Shown here piece by piece: positions 21,940-36,100 of a DNA stretch of 64,000 nucleotides. A model generated the notes under the pieces. The model saw only the letters and a list, made by a program, of their open reading frames with translations. It was not told the origin of the DNA and searched no databases. Source of the DNA: Aurifilum marmelostoma (taxonomy: Eukaryota > Ascomycota > Sordariomycetes > Diaporthales > Cryphonectriaceae); NCBI GenBank assembly GCA_027559495.1, contig JAMXSV010000002.1, positions 248,001 through 312,000 of the forward strand. Direction: 5' to 3'. How positions within the stretch are numbered: position 1 is the stretch's first letter; the number at the start of each line of letters is the position of its first letter. The position numbers were made by a program, and so were the translations under genes.

Positions 21940-24900
21940 CCACGACGTTGTTGCATCGTCGTCTCTGTCCAAACATCACATGTACAACAGCAGTCCAGCA
22001 CTTGACGTAGGATCGATCATGCGGGCTCTGTCCGCAATGCCACCTTCATCTTCACCTATCTACTTGAGGAAAAGAGAGCACGAAGAAGCGAAAAGAAGTA
22101 ATCTCCCTCGGAAATAATATCTCGAGCTCGTAACACAAAACCCCCCACACAGCTTTTTCGGGACGTTGGCTGGTCTGCGCGAGAGCGTGGGAGAAAGAGA
22201 GACAACAGAGTCAGCCCTGTCATACACCTCCTGTCTTTCCTGTCAGGGGCACAAGATCAAAAGATAGCGAGCTGAGCCATGACTGAGTGAGTGATATCGC
22301 CCGACCATGGCATCCACTCGACGATGATGATCTCTGCCATAGACACCACCCACCCAGTCCCTCTTCTTTCTTGATATATATGGCCCCTTTCACTTACCCT
22401 ACTGGCATGCATGCACACAAATTGTTTGTGGAGTCCGCTCCTAGTGAGTTCACACGTTGGCACGGCTAAGCTATGGCGCGGCCATGGTGAGCTGCCGGGG
22501 CTTTCGCCTTGTCTTACAAGCGAGTAGCCAGTGCACATGGTTTTGGGAGTATATTGAGCGGCCGATAATACCACGGTTCAAGTGTATGTCTGTGTCAGGC
22601 GTGGCCGTCCTAGTCTTGATGGACGACGGGCCTCGTGGCTGTTTCTTTTCTTTCTTCTTTCTCCTCTCTCGTCTCAACCTCATATGTGGGTGAACGGAGG
22701 TATCATTCTCGAAAGCAAGGAAACGCAAACCTACTGCACCTTATCTCACAGCCATCACACAAGTCCGCCATTCGGGGGAGACTGGCCCAGAGACGAAAAA
22801 CAAGAAACCATAATCAACTCCTCTTCTCTCGTTCCAAACAAGAAAATCCCTTAGCTCTATGAGAAGGGAGGGGAAACCCTTCGCGTCGTATCGGCACTTT
22901 TGTGTTTCACTGCGTGACACGCACGGCAAGGTCTTTGGGGCTGCGCCTTCTGCCTCGCAAGCCTTTGGATCACATGCACCACGAGGAAAGAGAAAACTCA
23001 ATCAAAACTACCTCCTCCATGTGTGTATTATTGAAGGGCCATACCAGCGGCAGTTCGAGTCAGGGCAAAGCGTCGTGGCGAGAGGGTAAAATCCACACAG
23101 CCTAGAGTAAGCTTCCCCGCGATATCGATAGCAACCCGCTGGTGGTGTGGGGGAGAGTCTAAGGTGGTGTGGCATGGTCTCCGGGGTCAGGGAGAGAGGA
23201 GAAGGGGGGAGAAAGGAGTGGAGAGGACCGAGTGATGGGGCAGCTGGCGCCCAAGCCAAGACAAGATGAGGGCCTTTGCACTCGTAAATGTCAACGAGTC
23301 ATCCTTCTTGCCGTCCCTGCCTATCCTCGACGTCTGTTTGCGATGGGGATCTTGCAGTTCTGATCATCACGAGGTGGAGAGGCCCGGAGATGTCTCTCTC
23401 ACCTGAAGCGGCGTCGTATTGATTCCTCTCTCCCCCTGGCGTCAGTACAGGTTGGAACTCGAGGAACCTGGCATCTGATGCATGGGTAGGTGTTGTACTT
23501 CTGGCGTCCAATGGTCTTGTGCTCCCCATCCGACTCCCATGGGCTGTGTTTTCCTGCAGGATCCGTCATCTCGATGAACTCTAAATCAGTAGAGTGAATT
23601 GGAGGGCAGGAATCTCAGATCAGGCAGTCTTGGTGGGCAGAAAGAATGCACTATTGTGTCGCAACAACCACACATGTTTTCTTTTCCACCTTTTTTCTTC
23701 ATTTCTTTTTGTAAAAAAAGAAGAAAAAAAGAATACCGAACCATCAAATGGTGAAACACGGCGAATGCCCACCAGAGACACATTAGCAGCAGTGACACCA
23801 ATGGCCATGCTAAAGATGTACGCACGACTCACGGCTTGCTGCTGAGATAGAATCATTGGTGAGGCAAGGGGCCTGTCTTCACACGATAAGCCGTCTCTGC
23901 CGTGTGCCCACGGTGGGAAAATCATCTCCAAGACTAGAAGGTCTCGTCAGTGCCGCCCTTGCGATCACCTTTTACATGCCAGCAGTGATTGGCGTTGGTT
24001 TGGCCAAGGTAAGCTAGCTTCCACCGCAAACTGCCCGAGACCAATGAGAATATAAGAAGAAAAAAGAAAGGATAAAACGGGGGGGGGGGTTTGTGAGGGG
24101 TAACAAAGAAAACCACATCGTATGTAGATCCAGGTGACCGGGACGGATGGTAAACCGGCGAATCGGCATGTAAGCCTTTGGGGGGAGATCGTGACCGTGA
24201 AAATCGATCGCAGTGACCACTCAAGGATGGATGGTCTTCGCTGGCGGATCGTGACGAGGGGTTGCAGTGCGCCTGAGGCGCCTTCATCTTCAATCAGCGA
24301 TGAGCTGGCATCCAGAAAAAGAAGAAGAAAAAAGAGGTGTCCGTGCGTATGCGTATATGTGTGTACCTGTGTGTGAGTGAGTGAGTGTGTGTGCGTGCAG
24401 GGAACAGATGATACCTCACATTGACCGTCAAGCGCAGCGGCCATAGAAGCCGCCCGACTTGGTCTTTAGGCGTGCCCCTTTGATCGGCTGTGACAAAACA
24501 AATCTCAGTCGTCTTTTTCTCTTGCCCGCCCCCTGCCTATCCCAATGGCTATCATCCGAACAAGAGACGCAATTGGCCTGACGGTTGTAGCATGGCCGCC
24601 ACTGCCCCTGTTGGCGTGAGTTGGAGGCGGGCACGCGACAACGGAGATCAAGTCCTGGATCATCATCACACCCTCCTTCTCTACTCTGTGCACACACACA
24701 AGTAGACAGGTTCCCATGGACAGCAAGCTTTGCTCCATATCCTGTACTTTGTACTGAATGGATACCCAGAGAATAAAATTCCGGCCGTCTTCTGTCGTGG
24801 AACGGTTCGTACATGGGAAAAGATGAGACGCAGATGGGGACCGTAGCCGGCCTTGTTGAGTGTGTGCCTACTAGGGTGCGAGAGGAGGCGGCGTGTTCAG

Positions 24901-27900
24901 ACGCTGCTGCTGCAGCTATTTCCGGACCGAGGTGCGAAGAGGAAGCTGCTGCTGCTGTGCTGCGAGACAGCAGTGTTACGAGTGCATCGTGGTATAGTAG
25001 GTCTTCTAGGCAAAGTCGCGCATGAGCGACCTCGAACGGTTCCTATGCATGACGCTCGGAGGAGCGAGCGTGCATAGAATACCAACGGCGGATGCGACGG
25101 TGGGATATTGTCTTATTTTGGTATTAATGAAAGACAAGACGGACTGTGACTGGCCACAAAACCAGCTAGGATTCCGGTCGAGGGATGCAGGTGCATCATC
25201 ATCATGCAGAGAGCCCCGTGGGTAGGGTGTCGAGGCATGATAGGCCCAAACCCAATGTGTAACCGGTGGGATGCCGTGGTGTGTGTACTTACAGTAGCGG
25301 CGCCTGCGGCCGTGGGAGGGCTCCAAGAGAACGGGACCCAAGCAGCGCGGGATCACGGAAACCCTGGCTGCATGCGACTGTGGCAAGCCAAAACCGCGCG
25401 CAGCGGCCGGCACCACGGGCTTACGGATCATTTTGGGTTCGACTATCAGGTCATGATGGATGCGAGGTAGCTAGACTTTCAGTGACCCTCATGCTACCCC
25501 TTGCCCTTTGACCACCACCTTTTGATCTCAACCCAGCAAAGGGGATTCTTCTTCTGTACTCTGTCTCGACACGTATCGGGTGGTGGGGGCGGGCGCGGGC
25601 GAGCTTTCGAAAGAGGGGATTTATGGTGATTCGGACAAAAGTTCCCGTGGGCGGAAAGTTGGTCTGCAGAGATTTAGATCAGAGTCCAAGTGAGAAAGGC
25701 TCAGATCATGCCAGGAACAGCAAGGCCTTCAAGGTGGATTTGATGCAGCAGAGATGTGTAGGGTAATGACCACTGGCTGGCGTGGCTTCTGGGCCAGAGA
25801 CCGGCGAGGGACACACCCCAGCGGGCATCCATGGCGCACATGCAATCTATCATTCATCATCTTCCGGATCTTATGGAAAGTCAGTTTTCGATGAACGTGT
25901 GGATGATGCAAATGTGCCTCGCAAGCCACTTGCTGGTCATATATGAGCTCCCCAAACCTTACCCTCAGATAATCTTGAGATCCGAACTTCGAGTTCCTCC
26001 AGAGCCTCGGCAGACAAAGAGACTCATTGAGCAGTAAATGTATGTAACGCTGCTAGAGTGCAATGATCGACGTGCATTGTGTGATCAGGAGAGGGTGGAG
26101 GCTTTCACCTGCGCGCTCAGTACATAGTAGTGGAAATGCTCAGCTGGTTCCCCCAGTGCTGACGCCTGCGACACCCGGATCTGCACAGCTGTAGGGGGAA
26201 GCTTCTCGGGTGCGGATGTCGAGGACCCCCAGCCGGAGGCTATACGCCAGAGAGACGGTGTGACGGGCCAGAGCAGGAAGGCTACGGCGCTGGCGTGCAG
26301 GACGGTCACAGTGGGTGGCAGCTGTGCTGAGCAGTTGGAGGAGCTAGCTAATATGGTGCACTGGCCGTGCGTGGGTAGCCGTGAGCTAGCATGGGTGGAC
26401 AGGTCTTGCAGGGTGGTGTCTAGCTGTTCCCCTCACAGGTTGAAAGAAATTGGTGGTGTCGAGCGTCATCAGGGAGAAGTGAGCCTGCAGCTCGACCGGT
26501 ATTGAGTGTGTGTGTGTCGAATCGAGATTCCGCTGCTCAAGGCCAATGGTTCTACCAGGCCTGTGGATAAGACGGCAGCGCCTTCTTGCAATGCTCAGAT
26601 AGCACAAGTAGCCGGTTGCCGCGTCAGATCAAGACAGGGAGGACCAGAAAGGAATCGGGATTCCATTGCGATTTTTCGTCTTGGAGGGGGACTGCAGACC
26701 GCAGATCTGGTGGATGCTCCGGAGAGAGTCACCAGCCAAAGAGAATTCTGGACGCCCTTTGGGGTGGGGGCCCCCGACATTGTCTCCAAGCTCCGGCAAT
26801 TGTTGATTGGTGTGGTTTTGGATGATGCTGATGCATGCGTATGCGTGCTTTGACTCTAAGGCAGGCCAGGGCCTTTCGAGGTACCATGTTCTGCTGTGCG
26901 AACCGGGTCATGCGGACGTGGTCTCTTTTCGTGTCGAAATCAGCCAACAAATGGCTCGACGGGGGGTGGTCCGCCCGTACTTGAGCCAGGCCCGACCCGA
27001 GGCTCCGTCGTCAATGGACGTTTGCATTGTAGCGCGCCGGTGCGTGATCGTGAGACAGTCAGAGACGACGGGGGGTGTGGTCCCACGGTGCTGCTGCTGT
27101 GACAACCCCATGTGACTGGCATCTCTGTCGTGGCATAACGAGTCACTTCCCAGCAGTAGCACTGCAGCAGTGGACACCCATCTTCCTATAGCATTACCAT
27201 AGTACCACAGTAACTGCTATCATGAGAGGGTTAAGGACGCATACACGGGATTGGCCTGGGTGGGCCAGCCGGCCTGCGCTGCGCTGCGCTGCGATGCCCC
27301 AGAGTCTGTTCTTCTCTGCATCCTAGTAAGCGGCACGCGGGCGAGACCAGACTAGCCGCACATAGTATGTACGAGCTAGATGACAACGACAACCACAATG
27401 GCCACCATGAACAGCAGCCGATGCAGATCCCCTGACCACAGTTGGCGCGCGCACTCGTTCTTCGTCCCGTGGGCGGCGACTTCGATGGATGAACGATGGG
27501 TGGTGGGCGGCAATCTGAACTTAACCCCAGACACTGGTTGATTGGTGCTTGGATAGTATTGATAGAAGCCTGTGTGATGATTGGAAGGGAAAGGCGTAAC
27601 AATGACGATGAGGCTTGACGAGAAGCTCGCACGTTTCAAATTGAGAGGAGGTCGACCTCGTGAGCTTGTTCAGGAACAGACTAACTGTTGCTTCCTGCGA
27701 GTTGAAGGGCCAATTGATAAATTCCATCTGATGAGGTCACGGCACAGCACAGGCAGGAGCGACTTCGAGTATAGTGCTACTAGTAATACACAGTACTATG
27801 AACGAAATGTGCAGGAACGGTCTCGTAGGACGGGGTTAGGGTAATGGTGGTACAGGCTACCGCATCCTGACTCATAAGTGGCAGTATGATGAGTTGTACT

Positions 27901-30183
27901 TGGTACCATCCAACCAGATACCAGACTTGGGAGGAGCAAATGAATAAAAAGGCGGTGATCTCTTGTCACCGATTGACTGCGACAGCGGTCATGAGACGTA
28001 GACTTGAGTGCCCTCGAAAACTCGAAACACCTCATTATGATGGAGTCATACCATACAGTAGTAGTAGTTGTAGTAGCAGTAGTAGTACAAAGCGCACACC
28101 GTAGGGTGTAGATCGCCACAAGGGGGTGACGGGCGATCTTGACCAGAATCGCCCGTGGACAGTTCGCTCCGTGGCATATGTACGCCGTAGGGGATAATTG
28201 TTGAGAAATAGAACAGCCCCCGCCTTAATGAGAAATTTAGAAAAAAACAAGAGAAGGTAATATTACTGCTATTAATTACAGGAGTACCACATGAATTATT
28301 TCTGGTGATGGCGACTTTGTGTGGCTCGTTTACCATCCTTGTGTTTTAGGTCCCGGGGGGGGGGGGATTTGCGTGGTCTCTGTTGGACATTGAGCCTTGT
28401 GGGAAGACGAAGAGAAAAAGAGAAAGAAAAGATTTTAGTGAAAGGGGAAGAGAGAGAGAGAGAGAGATAGAGAGGCTGTGGGGAGAGAGAGAGGAGAAGG
28501 GGGGGAGAAGGAACCAAGATCCAAGGTCGTGTGTGGTGGGTGGGTGTCTTGTCCTGCTTGTCTCTTTTTTTTTTTCTTGTCGGCGCCAGCGTCCCCTTGC
28601 AGGAGGACTTCATAGTACATGCTTCTACATACGTGGGACTGCTTCAAGTTTCGCGTCACTTGCCGCTGATGTGCCCTCCACCTCCCTCATCACAAGGTCC
28701 TCCTCCTCGCTCATGTCTCTTGCAGTGCCGTGTCCATTCAGTGGGGTCACTCGCTTAGTACGTTAGTACGCAGTGGGATAACCAGGCACTGGCACTATGC
28801 AGTAGGGGCACAGGAGCCCACTACATCCAGCTCTGGTCTAGCCTGTGCCGGAATGCGCAGTGAGCTGGCCCCACCTGGAGCAGAACCAGCCTCCCTAGCG
28901 TGGACTGTGGTTAGTGGCTGATGGGTGGTGGTAATAATGGTGGTGGTGTCTGCTGCTGCTGCTCCTCTGCCCCCAGTGTCCCTCCCCCCAGGAATGTTCC
29001 CCACTATTACAATAGCAGTAACTGAGGTAGTAGTAGTTAGTGCCTAAAACGCGCCAACCTTGTTAGTAACATCAATTGACCCGTCCCTTCTCACCTGCAG
29101 CTTTGGACGTTGTGGGACCGACCTGCTAAAAAAGAGACACAAGAGTTGAGAGAGCCACTAGAAAGAGCCCTTCCTTTGGTGGGTGTGTCTGCTACCCAAC
29201 AGCAAGATCCCAACCCCGGCCCTCGGAAAGGCTAGCGTCTGTGCCTCTGTAGTGGTCCGCAGCAAAAGAACTGGGTCCCAGCAGGGAAAGTGGAAAGTCC
29301 CAAGGCACGCTGGCTGGGTCCTTGTTGGAGGATACAAATCGACAAATTGATTTCACGTCCACCTCATTCCTCGTCCACGTCGACGACCGCTGCCCACGCG
29401 CACAACCCCACGCACGCACCCAGCCAGGCAGGCAGACCACCTCATCCTCCTCCGCAGTCACGGGCTTCACAACTCACTCCCTCCTTCGTCCGTCCACACG
29501 TCTTCTCTGCGCGCCCATCCTCCCACCTCAACCCCTTCCCCCCCCCCCCACTCCTCTTGGGTCATCATTCCTCTTGCTGCTGGCGCTGGCACTGGCTCTG
29601 GCTTTGGAACTGGCAGGCCCTTACCTCGACAAGCCGACATCTCGAGTTTTCCAGGCGGGCCGACCTTCAAGATCAGCTATGTCTCGGGTCGTCTTGAGCT
29701 GGTGGATGTAGCCTCCTCCTCCTCCTGCCGTCCTGGCTCACCCGCCAGAACCACAGAAGACAGTGACGTTCCCTTCCTGTCCCTTCCTGGCTGTCGATTC
29801 GTCTGCTCATCAACATCCCGGTCCACCAACATAGCAGGCTTGAGGGTCTTGTCGGGTCCCTCTTTCCCTGCTCGCCAGAACCTTACACCACTGTCGCCAA
29901 TTCTTCTCTTCACTTGCCTGTCGAGCTTCAACAGCCGCCCTCGACCGTGTCCTAGCCCTGCTACGATATCACTCCCTTCCCTCCAACACGTCTGCTCTTG
30001 ATGCGCCGTTTGGCCACGGCGACGCGTCTGCTGCCGTAGCGACCGTTCTCGGAACCACGCTCTCAGACACACACGCACCAACCGTCACAAAACTTTTGCA
30101 GCCAGTGGTCCATTGGACTCTGTCGCGCAACCGCAGATGAGCTCGTTCAGGTCGACCCTGTCTCCGACAACATACCAGTCACG
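20332..30183. other. 9.85-kb gene-poor interval upstream of RIM15
   Basis: No ORF on either strand shows a recognisable domain or a credible multi-exon structure; those present are mostly under 160 codons and low-complexity. The tract contains a (TG)15 repeat at 21909-21938, GT-rich sequence near 24350-24400, purine runs near 28430-28520 and GTAC-rich words (for example 24739-24753 and 27189-27212). The last 900 bp (about 29300-30180) is pyrimidine-rich with several upstream ATGs and may be a long RIM15 leader. I found no convincing tRNA, rRNA or transposon sequence. Confidence 0.45.
21909..21938 (+). repeat. (TG)15 microsatellite
   Basis: Fifteen uninterrupted TG units in the gene-poor interval. 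It is a candidate length-polymorphic marker; no coding context is evident. Confidence 0.92.
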
Positions 30184-33100
30184 ATGGATTCAGATCCGAC
30201 CAAGCTAGCCCCGCCGGCGGTCATGTCGTTGCGCCAGACGGCCGGCGTTATGGAGAGGACCCTCAGTCAAGATATCAGGGAAGAGAGGGAAGACCTGAGG
30301 GAGGCTGCTGAACAGACCCTGAACGTCATCGTCGACCTCAATCTCAACGGTACCGTCCGCTGGGTCAGCCCCTCCTGGGTCGATGTGATCGGCACCTCTC
30401 CAGATGACGTTCAGGGCAAGCCTATCTCTAGTGTCGTTGTCAGTGAGCCCACCTCCATCTTCACCGATGTTGTCGATTCCATGCAGGGAGACGACTCCCG
30501 TAGCCAGTTCATCCGCTTTTCCGTCAAGCTCGGCCCGGAGTCCAAGCTTCTTGCACCTGTCGAGGGTCCAATGAACATCCAGAAGGAGGACAAAGATGTG
30601 AACCAGGAGACAGGCCCAGGGCGAGGGTCCGAGGCGCAGCCAGCAACGGTTTTGGAACCCGTCACAGACTTAGACACAGAGCCCCAGGTGGTCGATCTCG
30701 AGGCGCAAGGCATCATGGTCCACGATACGGGCGGGGAGAGCCACGTAAGTGTCTTGTGCCTTGGGTTTCCAGACCCAATCGTTCTCTGAGGACAACGCTA
30801 ACCCCGGATTTCTGCAGACCATGTGGATGATACGCCCGTGGGTGGCTCCTCGAGAGATCCAGATCGATCTGAACTCAGAGCTTGTCGACTCTCTCGGCTC
30901 GGGTGCCGAACTTCTGGCCAGCTACTTGACACACCTGGCCGAATCAGGCAGCGAGGGGTCCTTTGACCAAGCGCCTCCGTCGACCCTCCTCTGTCGAATC
31001 TGCGAGCGTCAGATACCCTGTTGGTGGTTTGAAAAACATACGGACCTTTGTTTACAAGAACACCAGGCGGAGATGGAGGTCCAGATGGCGCAGGAGGCCC
31101 TGGCTGAGCATCGACATGCTATTGTTAAGGTCCTGGATGCTCTCGAGGCTCGAAAGAGCCGCTCCCTCTCGGGCGAGCAGACAACCTTGCCCTTTGCCGA
31201 GTACAAAGGCATGGCTATCGGTCCACCACCCTCTAGCTCATCATCGCCTGGAACCTCCTCACCGACCGCCACTGGAGCTCGTTCTCGCGATAGATCGGCC
31301 GGCTTTGGCCACGCGAGAGCAAGATCGTTCGCCATCAGGAGGCCTCAGGCCAGGATCGTCGAGCTCTTGTTGGATCTCAGCGATACAGCTATGGAGATTA
31401 GCACACCGGCGATCAAAGATTCTTCGTCGCAGGCTCCAGGCGAGTTCCGTACCCAGTCTCCGCAGTCCGAGTCTCGGATAGCTCAGGTCATGCAGTGGCA
31501 GTCTCCGAGCACCAACACGCTGGAGCAGGAACAAGGGCTGGCTCTTCTCTGTGCTGATACGGAGAGGATTGCAAAGGCCAAGGTCGATGCAGTATTCCGT
31601 CACAGGAAGGTCATTGAATACGCCGAGCGCATTCGTGTAGAGTTTGCCATCAAGGTTCAAGACTGCATTGATGATGCTATGCAACGGGCTGCCCGTATCG
31701 CCTCCGGCCGACTGAGCGATTCCACGGAGTCTTCCGAGGAAGATGTTGAAGGAAACAACCAGGAAGACGACGAACAAGAAGAAGAGGGAGAAGACAACGA
31801 AACATTGCCTCCACAGGAGAATCCTCCTGATGAAGAAGGCATCTTTCCGGGCTCGTTCGACGGGGGATCTTCTCTAGCCGCGGCTCTGGAGAAGGCAAAC
31901 TTGAGCGATGATCCGGACAAGCGGCGCTTCTCAGCAGCTATCGGCTCGACGAGATCCAGCAGTCCCAAGGAATGCCCGACGCCTCGATCGCACCATGGCA
32001 TAGCGACTGTTCTCGGACAGAACAACAACAACAACCAAACGCGGGAGTCACGACGAGGATCTATGTTGGTCGAGAGTGACACTGCAGAAAGCGAGGGCAG
32101 CGTTAGGTCCTCGTCGGTAGCTTCGCGCCCTGCCCCGAGGACCGAGTCACCGATCTCAGAATTTGGGGATCTGAGGAGACAGGCGAGCTCTCGGTCTCAC
32201 AACCGGCGGAGCTGGATTCTGCCTGGTACAATCTCGCCAATCAGGCAGGAATCTCCGTCGAGAAGCTCTCAGCAGCCCGCCTCGCCTCTGAGGATAACTA
32301 AACCTCGGAACCTCGGATTTCCTCCGGACGGACTCGCCTCACCCGAACCCTCGCCCAAACTCGCTAATAGCGAGTTCAGCTCTCCGATCGCTGCTCCTCT
32401 AGCTCACCATAATAGTCACCACCATCATCATAGCAACACTCATCACCACCACCGGAGACAGTCTTCGGCAGCAATATCATCCTCCGCTGGCGAAAGTGTC
32501 AAGCTTCCACCATCTCCACGGCTGAACGGAGTGACGGCGCCACCACTGGCTCGCGCCGTGCCCCCATCGATCAAAGACTTTGAGGTCATCAAACCCATCA
32601 GCAAGGGCGCCTTCGGCAGTGTGTACCTCTCCAAGAAGAAGTCAACCGGCGAGTACTTTGCCATCAAGGTGCTGAAGAAGGCAGACATGGTGGCCAAGAA
32701 TCAAGTCACCAACGTCAAAGCTGAGCGCGCCATCATGATGTGGCAGGGCGAGAGCGACTTCGTTGCGAAGCTGTATTGGACCTTCTCCAGCAAGGACTAC
32801 CTGTACCTGGTGATGGAGTATCTCAATGGCGGCGACTGTGCGTCGTTGATCAAGGTCCTCGGCGGGCTGCCCGAGGATTGGGTCCAGAAATACCTGGGCG
32901 AGGTTGTCCTCGGCGTGGAGCACCTCCACAGCCGAGGTATTGTCCATCGAGACCTGAAACCAGACAACCTTCTCATTGATCAGAAGGGACATCTCAAACT
33001 CACGGATTTTGGTCTTTCGCGTATGGGTCTTGTGGGCCGGCAGAAGCGAGCTCTACACGCTGGTGCGAGCGAGCCAGCGCCTGACCTGCTCAAGTCGGGT

Positions 33101-36100
33101 CCTTTTGCCAGAGCACTCTCTGTGGGATCGTCAGCATCGCGGTCGACTTCGCTCGACGTCCATCTGCCGAACCATCACTCCCCCACGCTGACACCTCAGA
33201 TGACGCCAAGCGATTTCGGTGTCAACCTCGGGCAGCCTTCATACTTCAGCCTGGGCCCCGCTGCGCAGAACGAGCCACGCCGCATATCCAACGGTCATCG
33301 CAGCGACAGCGGCGGCAGTGACACCTTGGCAAATATGCTCGGTAGCTTCTCGCTCAATGACACCACGCACGGCCCAGCCGCCCAGGCGGTTGCCTCGCCA
33401 AACGAAGGAAGCGAGGGAGGAAGCCCGTCCCCGGATGTGGCGACCCTCCGACATACCAATACTGGCAGCACGCAGGGTGGTTCCGACCCAGGCAAGGGCA
33501 CCCCTCCTCAGGCCGGCATGCCACCGCCGCCCAATTGGGCGCTTTTCGACCCTGAAGACACGAATCGCCGTTTTGTGGGGACTCCAGACTATCTTGCCCC
33601 CGAGACCATCCGTGGAGAGCCACAAGACGAGACCAGCGATTGGTGGTCGGTCGGGTGCATCCTGTACGAGTTCCTCTATGGTATCCCTCCATTCCATGCC
33701 AGCGAGCCTGAGCAGGTGTTTGAGAACATTCTGGCCCGGAGACTGCATTATCCACCCGAGGACGAGGACGAGGTATCTGCCGAGGCCAAAGATCTCATCA
33801 ACAAGCTGCTCTGCATTGATCCCCAAGAGAGGTTGGGCTCGAACAAGAACGAGAAGTTCCCATCCGGAGGTGCGGAGATACGCAATCATCCTTGGTTCGA
33901 CGGGCTGAACTGGGAAAGTCTCCTCGAGGATGAGGCTCAATTCGTGCCCCAGCCCGAAAACCCCGAAGATACAGAGTACTTCGATGCTCGTGGAGCCACA
34001 CTTCAGGCGTTTGCGGAGGAGATGGAAGACCAGCTGTCGCCGCCCGCATCAGCTCCGGCAACGGACTACCCAGACAGGCCGCACGACGCCCTCTCACGTG
34101 TTCGCTCACAGGTTCAGGTCAACTCGATCAAGAGGGGCCTCATGCCCCTCCACATACCGCCTCATGTCCGAGATCTCAAGAGCAGGAGGTTGAGCGAGCC
34201 GACGGTGAACGATGACTTCGGCAACTTTGCTTACAAGAATTTACCCGTGCTAGACAAGGCCAACAAGGACGTGATACAGAAGCTGCGTGCCGAAGCACAC
34301 GCCGCCCAGAACAAAGCGTCGGCTGCCATCAGCCCCGGTGGGATCAACCAGGTCACGTCGCCAGGCGGCGTCGGACTCGAAGGGAGCCCCGTGTTGTCCA
34401 ACAACCCGATACAAAGAACGATGTCGAATGCCAAGGCCTCGCAACGACCTCAGTCGCCCTCTGGCATCAGCAACTCGCACTCCTCGCCGAGCCGGGTGTC
34501 GCAGCCGTCATCGCCTCTTCTCGTGTCGTTTATTGCTGGACAAGAGGGCAGACGTAAGGCTTCAAGCACTTCTTCTAACCTGTCACAGCAGCCAAGCTCT
34601 GGTAGCTCACTTCAGCCAGGCAACTTCTTCGATGTGCCGCGCGTCCCGCCTAGCCTGCAGAAAGCAGCTACGTCGGTGGGCGCATCTCCGGTCAAGGGCC
34701 GTGGTTCCGCACCGCCGCCCCTGACCCTCGCCTCGCCTCAGAGGTCCGTAGCCTCACCTCGACAGGGCAGCAGCTCGTCGCCAGCTCGTTCAAGATCCCT
34801 CACCGTCGGCTCTCAAGAAGGCAGTCCGGTGGCTGCAGACCTCCTGTCCCACAGGAACCGTCGAAGCCAAGTGTTTGACATGTCACCTTCTTCTTCTGAC
34901 AATGAAGGGGAGAAGGCGAATGCAGCCCTCCTGAGGGTTCAAAGACGCCGACAGAGCTCTCGACGCCTGTCACAGATCTCATATGACAACCCTGCCTTCC
35001 GGGCCCTAGATGTTCTCATCTGTGAAGATCATCCTGTTTCTCGGATGGTCATGGAGAAGCTGCTTGAGAAGCTGCGCTGCCGCACAATCTCTGCCTGCAC
35101 AGGTCCTGAGGCGGTCAGATATGCCATGAGTGACATTAAGTTTGATATCATATTCATGGAGTTTAAGCTACCACAGATTATTGGAGCTGATGTGGCAAAG
35201 ATGATCCGCGAAACCAAGAATGCCAACTCGCACACTCCTCTTGTTGCCATCACAGCCTACCTCAAAGAGCTCCAGGCGCCCCACTACTTCGACTCCTTGA
35301 TCGAGAAGCCCATCAGCTCATCCAAGTTGACCGAGGTCCTCACCCACTTTTGCCAGTGGAAGCCTGCTTCGCCCAGCCAGAAGAGCTCGGTCTCGTCGTC
35401 AGCTGCACCCCCAAACCCCCACCCGACACCATCCAATCTGAGGCAGGAGAGTCTGAAGTTCGAGGGCAGCCCCACCAGTGGTACGTCTTCTGCTGGCTTT
35501 GCGAATCGCACTGGGAGCAGCTTCCGTGGTTCAAGCCGCGAGGACTCCATCTCCTCTAGCCTCTTTGGCGACTCAGAATCAGTGTCGGCTGATGAGATAT
35601 CTGTCGCAATCAGTCGGAAGACCACGAACGACTGGAAAGATCAAGGTCTGGGCATCGGCATGCCACCGGCGCCGGAGGAGCATCTACTAAGCAGCGACGC
35701 GGTCAAGGGTCTGCCAGTAGCAGCTCCGGCTCCAAAGGAGCCGGCACAGGGCACTGCGCATCTGACAGTTCAGCATAGTGCTCCCGCGAAGATGGAGCAC
35801 GACGCCGCGGCGGTGCCTATCGGGGCCCCCAAACCACGCCGCTCCTTTGAAAAGCTGAGAGCGAAGCGTGAGCTGATGGAGAGGAGGCGGCTCGAGGGCA
35901 ACACTGGTATCGACTCTGCAGACGACGAAGATGACGAACTCGGCCTCGGCATGGGAGGCAAGCCTGTGGGAATCGGCCCACCTACCGCTGCGGCAGCTGC
36001 AGCTCAAGCCTCGAAGCAGCATTTCCGGAGGCAATCTGTCCTCCCATCGTCCAAACTCGGCATCGAGATGATGCGTGCCAACAGCCATGATAGCATCAAC

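Noticed and set aside
22570..22600. tRNA B-box-like GGTTCAAGT
   Set aside because: No matching A box, acceptor stem or cloverleaf could be formed around it by eye.
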